Source: SKLM01 sp964514285
GTDB lineage: Bacteria; Chloroflexota; Anaerolineae; B4-G1
DNA length: 26,590 bases
Reading direction: 5' to 3'
Assembly (NCBI GenBank): GCA_964514285.1
Contig: CAZEQC010000047.1
Span: 1 to 26,590, forward strand
Position 1 is the first letter of the stretch; each line of letters starts with the position of its first letter. The position numbers were made by a program, and so were the translations under genes. The notes beneath the pieces are model-generated. The model did not search any database. It was given only the letters and a program-made list of their open reading frames with translations, and was not told the origin of the DNA. This document shows positions 1 to 6,190 of this stretch, piece after piece.

Positions 1-275
1 GAATCACGTCTTCTCACATTATGGCGAGCTGCGGTATCGCCGTTGAGGCCGACACCGCCCTTCAACCACAGGCGGGCTTGATGCATCTGTTTTAGGGGGC
101 GTTCACGGACACCGTTGCGCGAGCAGTTTTTCAAGCTGAAGACCAAGAGATATACCCTTGAGGCCCGAACTCGCTGCTAAACGCCGCTTGAGCTGGCTTC
201 CAATCACGTGGTGCCCGCCCAGGGCATTGACTCATTCAAGTCGCTGTTGAGTATTCAATCAATAGGAGAACAACC
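1..275. other. Left-edge stretch without a recognisable gene
   Basis: All three + frames are interrupted by stops within the first ~95 bases and again before the LysM gene. One minus-strand frame stays open from about 176 to the window edge, but it has no credible start and no motif I recognise. A purine-rich ribosome binding site (AGGAG at 264-268) near the right end belongs to the next gene. No RNA gene or strong promoter was found. It could be intergenic DNA or decayed coding sequence. Confidence 0.5.
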
Positions 276-800
276 ATGAAAGAACGACTACAGCAGCTCC
301 CGCGATATTGGATCAGTCTGGTCATCCTCATCGTCAGCCTGATGCCCGCGAGCTACGTGCTGGCACGAAGCTCTGCTCCAGTGCCCACATTCCAGAGCCC
401 GACGGACACCCCCAGCCCGCCGCCAAGCAATATCCTTGGTCATCATACAGTACGAGCAGGCGAGACGCTGTACTGCATTGCGCGAGCTTACGGGGTTGAT
501 CCAGCAGCCATTGCCAGTACCAACGGCGTCGTTAATCCCAACCTGATCTACGCGGGGATGGTGCTGGCGATTCCCAATGTGCCAAAGACGTTGCCCCCGG
601 GAAGGGTCTGTCCGCGTCAGTTCGGCGGTACACCACCGCCTCCGCCGCCAGGTTGTCGATGGCACCACGTGGTGACCAGCGGAGAGAACCTGTATCGTAT
701 CTCGCTGCACTACGGCGTCAGTATGTATGCGATAGCGCAAGCAAACAACATTCTCAACTTGAACCTGATCTACGTGGGACAGACGCTTTGCATCCCCTAG
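276..800 (+). CDS. Secreted or membrane-anchored protein with two LysM domains
   Basis: The 174-residue product starts with a basic stretch (MKERLQQLPR) and a hydrophobic segment (residues ~12-30) ending near Val-Leu-Ala. This fits a signal peptide or N-terminal anchor. A Pro/Ser/Thr-rich linker follows, then two LysM domains: residues ~55-100 (HTVRAGETLYCIA ... AGMVLAIP) and ~129-174 (HHVVTSGENLYRIS ... VGQTLCIP). They are separated by a Pro-rich spacer. LysM domains bind N-acetylglucosamine-containing glycans such as peptidoglycan, so a wall-binding role outside the membrane is inferred. There is no catalytic domain. The ATG has AGGAG seven bases upstream. The gene is monocistronic, with a large inverted repeat just downstream. 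Confidence 0.9.
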   Translation: MKERLQQLPRYWISLVILIVSLMPASYVLARSSAPVPTFQSPTDTPSPPPSNILGHHTVRAGETLYCIARAYGVDPAAIASTNGVVNPNLIYAGMVLAIPNVPKTLPPGRVCPRQFGGTPPPPPPGCRWHHVVTSGENLYRISLHYGVSMYAIAQANNILNLNLIYVGQTLCIP

Positions 801-816
801 CTCTCCAGGACAAACC

Positions 817-846
817 CTCGGGCCTCACCAGTTGGTGAGGCCCGAG
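817..846. terminator. Perfect 14-bp inverted repeat, candidate bidirectional terminator
   Basis: CTCGGGCCTCACCA (817-830) is followed by GT and then its exact reverse complement (833-846). It lies 17 bases after the LysM stop and between two convergent genes. The + strand lacks a U-tract after the stem; the minus strand has only GGTTTGT. It is therefore either an atypical terminator or an element whose role is not termination. The rest of 801-1069 holds no convincing gene. Confidence 0.5.
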
Positions 847-1069
847 ATACAGGGCAGTCGGACGTAGCGCCTCTAGCTCTCGCCCATGGTAGGGTCTCGA
901 GGGGGTGTAGCGTTCACACGCATAAGCAGGTCCGATTGCTTTCTGTAAGCGGTTTACAAGACTTCGGACGTCTGTCATTGCTCAAAGTGACGTGGTAGAC
1001 CCGGTCTCAGGCTAAGAAGGTTAGCGGTCAAGCCCCACCAGCACAGCAGGACCAGGATCACCAGCCAGG

Positions 1070-2101
1070 TCAGCGCACTACCGTGACGAGCGCCTCAATG
1101 GCTCTCTCGATGGCCACGTCGTCGATGCCGTGGTGAGTCACCGCGCGGAAACGACCGCCGCCACGGCTGTTCACGAGCACCCCCTGTTCAGCCAGTTCCA
1201 ACTTCACCTGTTGCGGTGACTTAGGTACATTCTCCTTGATCTGGAAGTAGAGGATGTTTGTCGTCACCGGCGCTACCTCTATACCAGGCGACTTCGCCAA
1301 ACCATCGGCCAGATGCTTCGCCCGGATGTGATCCTTGACCAGTCGATCCGTCATATGCTCAAGGGAGAAGATTCCAGCTGCAGCGACAATGCCAGCCTGG
1401 CGCATTCCGCCACCCACGACCTTTCGGGCGCGCCGGGCGTTTGCTATGAAATCGGTGCTTCCACAGACCATGGAGCCCACCGGCGCGCATAACCCTTTGG
1501 AGAGACAGAACATCACAGAATCCACATCGCGGACAAGATCGCCGACGTCAACGTCGAGAGCAGTGGCGGCATTGAAGACACGAGCTCCATCTAGATGGAC
1601 CTTCAGGCCGTGATCGTGAGCGAGCTCGGCCACCTGCTCTATATAACTGATCGGGAGCGGCGATCCATTGCACATATTGTGGGTGTTCTCCAAGCAGACC
1701 AACCGAGTGCGGGGAAAATGGGGATCATCGGGACGGATGGCCCCCTCTATATCGCGGAGGGAGAGCCTACCGTCATCTTGATTGGCCACGGGATACGGGG
1801 TCATACCACCCAGAGCGGCCATCCCGCCCTGCTCGAAGTGGAAAGTATGGCTGCGATCGCCCACGATCACCTCATCGCCGCGTCCGCAGTGGGCAAGCAA
1901 CGCCACCAGGTTTCCCATGGTGCCGCTGCAGACAAACAGAGAGGCCTCTTTTCCAAGTCTCTCGGCCACCATCCTCTCCAATTCGTTTACGGTGGGATCC
2001 TCTCCATAGACGTCATCTCCCACGGGGGCCCGAGCCATCGCCTCGCGCATGGCAGGCGTGGGTTTCGTCACAGTATCGCTGCGCAGATCGATTGCCTTCA
2101 T
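1070..2101 (-). CDS. ltaE: Low-specificity L-threonine aldolase (PLP enzyme)
   Basis: The 343-residue protein has the usual length of the beta-eliminating lyase family. It cleaves L-threonine/L-allo-threonine to glycine and acetaldehyde in the cytosol using pyridoxal phosphate. Family signatures visible: N-terminal IDLRSDTVTKPT, DDVYGEDPTV (29-38), SGTMGNL (59-65), a His stacking on PLP at about 85, the HLDGARVFNA aspartate (D171), and the Schiff-base lysine in CLSKGLCAPVGS (K202). The ATG at 2101 has GGAGG six bases upstream on the minus strand. It is the only convincing minus-strand gene, with its own promoter at 2182-2155, and is divergent from the nucleotidyltransferase gene. Confidence 0.95.
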   Translation of the reverse strand: MKAIDLRSDTVTKPTPAMREAMARAPVGDDVYGEDPTVNELERMVAERLGKEASLFVCSGTMGNLVALLAHCGRGDEVIVGDRSHTFHFEQGGMAALGGMTPYPVANQDDGRLSLRDIEGAIRPDDPHFPRTRLVCLENTHNMCNGSPLPISYIEQVAELAHDHGLKVHLDGARVFNAATALDVDVGDLVRDVDSVMFCLSKGLCAPVGSMVCGSTDFIANARRARKVVGGGMRQAGIVAAAGIFSLEHMTDRLVKDHIRAKHLADGLAKSPGIEVAPVTTNILYFQIKENVPKSPQQVKLELAEQGVLVNSRGGGRFRAVTHHGIDDVAIERAIEALVTVVR

Positions 2102-2154
2102 GTCTTACCTCCAAGTTTCTACAGCGTGAGTTATGAGCATTGACTTGCTGTCAG

Positions 2155-2182
2155 ATTATAATCCCCACTCTTCTCTGGTCAA
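2155..2182 (-). promoter_or_regulatory. Sigma70-type promoter for ltaE
   Basis: On the minus strand TTGACC (2182-2177), a 16-bp spacer, and a perfect TATAAT (2160-2155). Transcription would start about 2148, giving a leader of roughly 47 nt before the ATG at 2101. Matches to consensus are 5/6 and 6/6. Confidence 0.75.
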
Positions 2183-2283
2183 CAGTGAGAATTGTCTTCA
2201 ACTCAGAGGGCCATCGACGGAAGGCCCCATCAAACGAACCGGGCTTGGCAAAGCAGCGCTGTGTGATCGGCTCGGTTCAGCAC

Positions 2284-2293
2284 GCATGCATGC
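2284..2293. promoter_or_regulatory. 10-bp palindrome abutting a -35 box
   Basis: GCATGCATGC is self-complementary and ends exactly one base before the -35 hexamer TTGACC at 2294. The position fits an operator or activator site, but this is only positional evidence. Confidence 0.25.
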
Positions 2294-2321
2294 TTGACCT
2301 ATCGTCACCGTCATCTATAAT
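2294..2321 (+). promoter_or_regulatory. Sigma70-type promoter for the DHH/CBS/nucleotidyltransferase gene
   Basis: TTGACC (2294-2299), a 16-bp spacer and TATAAT (2316-2321). It has the same hexamers and spacing as the divergent ltaE promoter about 110 bp away. The predicted start near 2328 leaves a leader of ~83 nt before the GTG at 2411. Confidence 0.75.
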
Positions 2322-2367
2322 GACTCTACTCCTTACCATGTAGACGGCACGCGGCAGGGAAGGAAAG

Positions 2368-2380
2368 ATATCAGTGATAT
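2368..2380. promoter_or_regulatory. 13-nt palindrome in the 5' leader
   Basis: ATATCA-G-TGATAT lies in the predicted leader of the gene at 2411, about 40 bases downstream of the inferred transcription start. It could be a repressor site or a small hairpin. No partner protein is suggested by the window. Confidence 0.2.
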
Positions 2381-2410
2381 AGAACGCCGGAGGCCGAAAG
2401 GGGCACGCGT

Positions 2411-5041
2411 GTGGAAGTCATCCTGACGCATGAGAACGCGGATTTCGATGCCATAGCCGGCTTGCTCGGAGCCAGCAAGCTATTCCCAACAGCTATCCCG
2501 GTGTTACCTCGTCGTATCAATCGGAACGGCAGCGCCTTTCTCCAGCTGTATGGTGCCGAACTGCCGTTCGTTTCTCCAGACGACTTACCACGTGAGGAGA
2601 TCGATCGCGCCATCTTGGTCGACACGCAGAGCCTGGTCACCTTGAAGGGTATGGCATCGGACCTAAAAGTGGACATCATCGACCATCATCAACTGGACCG
2701 GGATCTGCCGTCAGGCTGGACCTTCTCTGGCGAGCTCATAGGAGCGACGACGACTCTCCTCATCGAGGAGATCTCAGCACGTTTCCTGAAGCTCACCGAG
2801 CTCGAAGCGACCTTGCTACTGCTGGGGATCTACGAAGACACCGGGTCCTTGTCTTATCAGTCCACCACGGTGCGCGACATGCGGGCCGCAGCCTGGTTGA
2901 TGGAACAAGGCGCTCGATTGGAACTGGTGAACGAGTTTCTGCATCATCCGCTGGGGCCAGAGCAGCGCAAGCTCTACGAGCGTCTGCTGGAGACGAGCGA
3001 AACCCACGAGATCGACGGACATACGATTATTATCGCCGCCGAACGAGCGGAAGGCTTCACTAAAGGTCTCTCAACCCTGGCCCACAAGCTGCGAGATCTG
3101 CTAGAGCCCTCAGCGCTGTTCATGTTTGTCGCGCTGGACGGGCGCATTCAGCTCGTGGCACGCAGCACGACCGACGACATCGACGTTTCCGCTGTAGCCA
3201 AGCACTTCAGTGGCGGAGGGCATGCCCGCGCCGCGGCAGCGCTGATCCACGACCGAGAGCTGGAGAGCGTGCGCAGAGAACTGCTCGACATGCTGCCCGA
3301 TGTCGTCCAGCCAGCCGTGACAGTGGGAGAATTGATGTCGCTGGGTGTTCAGGTCCTCTCGCCGGGGGACACCGTCGGTGACGCAGCCGAGCATATGCGC
3401 CGCACCGGCCACGAGGGGTATCCAGTCGTGGAGGATGGCCAAGTGATCGGGCTCGTGACGCGTCGTGCGATCGATCGAGCTCAGCAGTTCGAAATGACCG
3501 ACGCGTCTGTCACACAGGTGATGGAGGCCGGCAGCGTCACTGTCAGTCCCGGCGACTCGGTCGAGTATCTGCAGCAGCTTATGATTGAGAGCGGATGGGG
3601 CCAGATTCCGGTGGTAGAGAACGGAAACGTGCTCGGCGTTGTGACTCGCACGGATCTGATCAGGCTCTGGGGCGTACCGGAGGAGCCGTCGCGTCGCTTG
3701 AGGATCGCCGCGCGCCTCGAACAAGCTCTGTCCGATCCTGTCCTTACATTGGTCCGCCACATCTCGCGGATGGCGCACAGGATGGACGTGGTGCCCTACT
3801 TCGTCGGAGGCTTGGTACGCGACCTGTTGCTCGGCCAACCGATTGTCGACGTGGATATGGTGATTGAGGGAAACGCTATTGCCCTGGCTAATCGGCTGGC
3901 GGATGCCCTGGGCGGGCGGGTGATCGCCCACAGGCGCTTTGGCACAGCGAAGTGGCTTCTATCTAACGGCGTCTGGGCGAAGGTTACGGATCAAGTCGCG
4001 AGAGAGAGCGACCTGCCCCCTAGCGTCGACTTCGTCACGGCGCGCACTGAATTCTATACGTATCCGACAGCCCTACCACAGGTGGAACAGAGCTCGATCA
4101 AGCAGGACCTTCATCGACGAGATTTCACGATTAACACCCTCGCCATTCGCCTCGATCCCGATCACTGGGGAGAATTGCTCGACTTCTACGGCGGAGAGGA
4201 GGATTTGGAAGCAGGCGTCATCCGAGTGCTCCACAGTCTCAGTTTCATCGATGATCCAACGCGAATCCTTCGTGCGGCACGACTGGAAAGCCGGCTGGAC
4301 TTCCATCTGGACCCACGCAGCGAACAGCTGATCGGCGATGCTCTGCCGCTGCTGAGACGAGTCAGCGGTGACCGGATCCGGCACGAGCTAGAATTGATCT
4401 TCCAAGAAGACGAACCAGAGCGAGCACTGTGCCGGCTGGATGACCTGGAGGCACTGACGCATATTCATCCCGACCTACAGTGCGACGACTGGCTGAAGGC
4501 AAACTATCGCACCCTACGAGAGACCTTTGAGCCCCATATCTGGGGGCTGGCATCGGAGGATACGTCCTTCGTCCATCTAGCCATCTTGGCCTATCGACTC
4601 GACGAGCAGGCAACGAAAGTGCTGAGCAAGCGCCTGAAATTGAAGCGAGAGTATGAAGAGGATTTGCTTCTGGTAGAGGACTTGCGGCAGAAGCTGCCCA
4701 AGCTCGCGGATTTGGATCGAACGAGCAACATCTACCACCTGCTGGAGCCCTATGCCTCCCGCGTCCTGGCCGTCGTCTGGATCGCCAGCGACAGCGCCAT
4801 CATCCAGAGGCGCGTGCTCCGTTATCAGACGGGCTGGCGGTTGGTGGAACCGGAGATCAGCGGTGACGATTTGAAGGCTATGGGGTTGGAACCAGGCCCC
4901 CTCTTTGGCGATCTATTGAGGCGAGTGCGAGAAGCTCGCTTGAACGGTGAAGTGAGCACACGAGAGGAAGAGATAGCTTTGGTGAAAGAGCTACTGGCTT
5001 CTCAGGAGCACCTTGAGAACAACAAGAAGGAGACGCGATGA
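2411..5041 (+). CDS. DHH/DHHA1-CBS-CBS-tRNA nucleotidyltransferase (CCA-adding family, A- or CC-adding)
   Basis: An 876-residue multidomain protein. Residues ~1-145 form a DHH phosphoesterase domain: HENADFDAIA with D11/D13, DTQ at 71-73, and DHH at 91-93. DHHA1 follows, with FSGGGHARAAAA (266-277). Two CBS domains span ~305-430. From ~460 comes a class II nucleotidyltransferase head: VGGLVRDLLLG, then DVDMVIEG with the metal-binding aspartates, RRDFTINTLAIRL, DDPTRILRAARL and DRIRHELELIF. A helical tail follows. The head family adds CCA, CC or A to tRNA 3' ends; the DHH part suggests nanoRNase/pAp-phosphatase-like activity, and CBS pairs usually sense adenine nucleotides. This fusion is known in some deep-branching bacteria, where separate CC- and A-adding enzymes can occur; specificity is not readable here. 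The GTG start has AAAGGGG six bases upstream. Confidence 0.9.
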   Translation: MEVILTHENADFDAIAGLLGASKLFPTAIPVLPRRINRNGSAFLQLYGAELPFVSPDDLPREEIDRAILVDTQSLVTLKGMASDLKVDIIDHHQLDRDLPSGWTFSGELIGATTTLLIEEISARFLKLTELEATLLLLGIYEDTGSLSYQSTTVRDMRAAAWLMEQGARLELVNEFLHHPLGPEQRKLYERLLETSETHEIDGHTIIIAAERAEGFTKGLSTLAHKLRDLLEPSALFMFVALDGRIQLVARSTTDDIDVSAVAKHFSGGGHARAAAALIHDRELESVRRELLDMLPDVVQPAVTVGELMSLGVQVLSPGDTVGDAAEHMRRTGHEGYPVVEDGQVIGLVTRRAIDRAQQFEMTDASVTQVMEAGSVTVSPGDSVEYLQQLMIESGWGQIPVVENGNVLGVVTRTDLIRLWGVPEEPSRRLRIAARLEQALSDPVLTLVRHISRMAHRMDVVPYFVGGLVRDLLLGQPIVDVDMVIEGNAIALANRLADALGGRVIAHRRFGTAKWLLSNGVWAKVTDQVARESDLPPSVDFVTARTEFYTYPTALPQVEQSSIKQDLHRRDFTINTLAIRLDPDHWGELLDFYGGEEDLEAGVIRVLHSLSFIDDPTRILRAARLESRLDFHLDPRSEQLIGDALPLLRRVSGDRIRHELELIFQEDEPERALCRLDDLEALTHIHPDLQCDDWLKANYRTLRETFEPHIWGLASEDTSFVHLAILAYRLDEQATKVLSKRLKLKREYEEDLLLVEDLRQKLPKLADLDRTSNIYHLLEPYASRVLAVVWIASDSAIIQRRVLRYQTGWRLVEPEISGDDLKAMGLEPGPLFGDLLRRVREARLNGEVSTREEEIALVKELLASQEHLENNKKETR

Positions 5042-5382
5042 AGAGAGAAACAGAGCGAGAGCCTAGACCAACAAGGGTCGTGGAGGCCGATCCGCTCCAC
5101 GTGAATGGACGGGAGCTGGTGCCTTTGGTTCGGGTGACGAGCCGAGCAAAACGACGAGCATCCCTCTACGAGGACGGCCTGGCGGGACAGGGCTACGGCC
5201 TCGTCCATATGAGGCCGGTGGCAGTGTTGGACAAGGAAGATCGTCACTCGATTCATAACCAGACAGCACGCGCCGTCGGATGGCTGATCCTGGTCGCCAT
5301 GCTGATTCCGTGGCTGACGGCCCTGATCGTCATTGTATCCCGTTGGTTGGATGGTAAGCACTCGCGGGAGGGATCTGCTTGA
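5038..5382 (+). CDS. Small single-TM protein, weakly GerW/YtfJ-like
   Basis: A 114-residue protein whose ATG overlaps the preceding stop (ATGA), implying coupling to the nucleotidyltransferase gene. The N-terminal half is charged. One transmembrane helix lies at about residues 80-101 (WLILVAMLIPWLTALIVIV), followed by a short charged tail. The segment ELVPLVRVTS, then GQGYG and RPVAVL, resembles the core of GerW/YtfJ sporulation-family proteins, where a Gly-rich patch precedes PVAxL. That likeness is short and may be superficial. Function is unknown. The rpsU promoter starts inside its stop codon. Confidence 0.65.
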   Translation: MKRETEREPRPTRVVEADPLHVNGRELVPLVRVTSRAKRRASLYEDGLAGQGYGLVHMRPVAVLDKEDRHSIHNQTARAVGWLILVAMLIPWLTALIVIVSRWLDGKHSREGSA

Positions 5383-5406
5383 CAACCAAACGGGAGTGGT
5401 TATAAT
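5379..5406 (+). promoter_or_regulatory. Perfect-consensus sigma70 promoter for rpsU-yqeY
   Basis: TTGACA (5379-5384), a 16-bp spacer and TATAAT (5401-5406). Both hexamers match consensus fully, as expected for a ribosomal protein gene. The TGA stop of the upstream gene (5380-5382) lies inside the -35 box. The predicted start near 5413 leaves a leader of ~27 nt. Confidence 0.85.
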
Positions 5407-5439
5407 CACTTGCGTAAAGGTTTTTCAAGGAGAAAGCAA

Positions 5440-5646
5440 ATGACCAAAGTTGAACTGAGAAACGGTGAATCATTCGAGTCTCTGCTGAAGCGCTTCAACA
5501 AGCAAGTGCACAGTGACCGGGTGTTATGGGAAGCACGACGTCGCCGCTTCTTCGAGAAGCCTAGTGTGGTCCGGAAGCGCAAGCGAGCGGCCAAGCTGCG
5601 CAAGAGCCGCCAGCAGACGCTGAAGGATCAGCAAGGCGGCTTCTAA
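5440..5646 (+). CDS. rpsU: 30S ribosomal protein S21
   Basis: A 68-residue, very basic protein with the S21 pattern: TKVELRNGESFESLLKRFNK at the N-terminus, then EARRRRFFEKPSVVRKRK and a Lys/Arg-rich tail. S21 sits on the small subunit near the 16S 3' end and assists initiation. The ATG at 5440 is chosen because AAGGAGA (5427-5433) lies six bases upstream and the S21 homology begins there. An in-frame TTG at 5410 would start about at the transcription start and add ten non-conserved residues. It is the first gene of a two-gene operon with the yqeY-family gene six bases downstream. Confidence 0.95.
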   Translation: MTKVELRNGESFESLLKRFNKQVHSDRVLWEARRRRFFEKPSVVRKRKRAAKLRKSRQQTLKDQQGGF

Positions 5647-5652
5647 CAAACG

Positions 5653-6117
5653 ATGACTCTGAAAGAGCGTCTACAGCACGATCTCAAGGAAGCACTCCGC
5701 GCGGGGGATAAACAACGGAAGAACGTCATCCGCATGGCTCTGGCTGAGATCACGAACGCCGAGATCGAGCAGGGCAGACGAACAGGCGAGACGGAACTTG
5801 AGGACAAGGACGTCGTCGCCGTACTGCAAAGACAGGCGAAGCAACGCCAGGAAGCCATTGACGAGTTGGAGCGAGTAGATCGCCCGGATCTGCTCGCTCA
5901 AGAAAGAGAAGAGCTGGCGATCCTAGAGGATTATCTGCCTGAGCAGCTCTCACGAGAGGAGATCGTCGAAGAAGCTCGACAGGTCATCGAAGAGCTCGAT
6001 GCAACGAGTATGAGGGATATGGGCCCTGTGATGGGGCAACTCATGTCGAAGCTCCAAGGGCAAGTTGACGGTCACGTTGCGAGCAAAGTGGTCCGGGAAT
6101 TGCTGACCAGCCGATAG
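5653..6117 (+). CDS. yqeY: GatB/YqeY-domain protein
   Basis: A 154-residue protein of normal YqeY length. It starts with TLKERLQHDLKEALRAGDK and KNVIRMALAEITNAEIEQGR, has the central KQRQEAIDEL helix and EELAILEDYLPEQLS, and ends with MGPVMGQLMSKLQGQVDG, all typical of the family. The domain is related to the tRNA-binding tail of GatB/GatE; in bacteria the stand-alone protein often neighbours rpsU, as here. Its biochemical role is not established; a tRNA-linked role is inferred only from the domain. There is no good Shine-Dalgarno sequence in the six-base gap, so translation probably couples to rpsU. A terminator follows. Confidence 0.93.
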   Translation: MTLKERLQHDLKEALRAGDKQRKNVIRMALAEITNAEIEQGRRTGETELEDKDVVAVLQRQAKQRQEAIDELERVDRPDLLAQEREELAILEDYLPEQLSREEIVEEARQVIEELDATSMRDMGPVMGQLMSKLQGQVDGHVASKVVRELLTSR

Positions 6118-6154
6118 GCACTCGCCAACCGCGAGTCATACGAGCATCACGAGA

Positions 6155-6182
6155 GGGAGCGCCTTAGGTGCTCCCTTTTGTT
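6155..6182 (+). terminator. Intrinsic terminator after yqeY
   Basis: The 8-bp stem GGGAGCGC / GTGCTCCC (one G-T pair) with loop CTTAG is followed by TTTTGTT. A second, weaker hairpin without a U-tract (ACTCGC-caacc-GCGAGT, 6120-6136) lies just upstream. The U-tract ends only eight bases before the pgpH start codon. Confidence 0.85.
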
Positions 6183-6190
6183 GCTACCTT

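Noticed and set aside
1..176. Open minus-strand frame running off the left edge
   Set aside because: It is about 58 codons with no credible start or ribosome binding site and no motif I recognise. The other frames look non-coding, so I do not call a partial gene.
227..257. TTGACT and TATTCA as a promoter for the LysM gene
   Set aside because: The spacer is 19 bp and the -10 matches consensus poorly.
754..978. Minus-strand 74-codon frame, whose start overlaps the stop of a 28-codon hydrophobic frame (975-1061)
   Set aside because: It runs through the large inverted repeat and antisense to the end of the LysM gene, neither frame has a Shine-Dalgarno sequence, and composition is not protein-like. 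Probably chance frames downstream of ltaE.
2236..2278. GAACCG/CGGTTC inverted repeat
   Set aside because: Short arms separated by over 30 bases in a GC-rich intergenic region; likely chance.
2338..2343. ATG-TAG minimal start-stop in the leader of the nucleotidyltransferase gene
   Set aside because: No ribosome binding site precedes it, and one start-stop pair is expected by chance.
5410..5439. Upstream TTG start for rpsU
   Set aside because: It falls at the predicted transcription start, lacks a ribosome binding site and adds non-conserved residues; ATG at 5440 has AAGGAGA.
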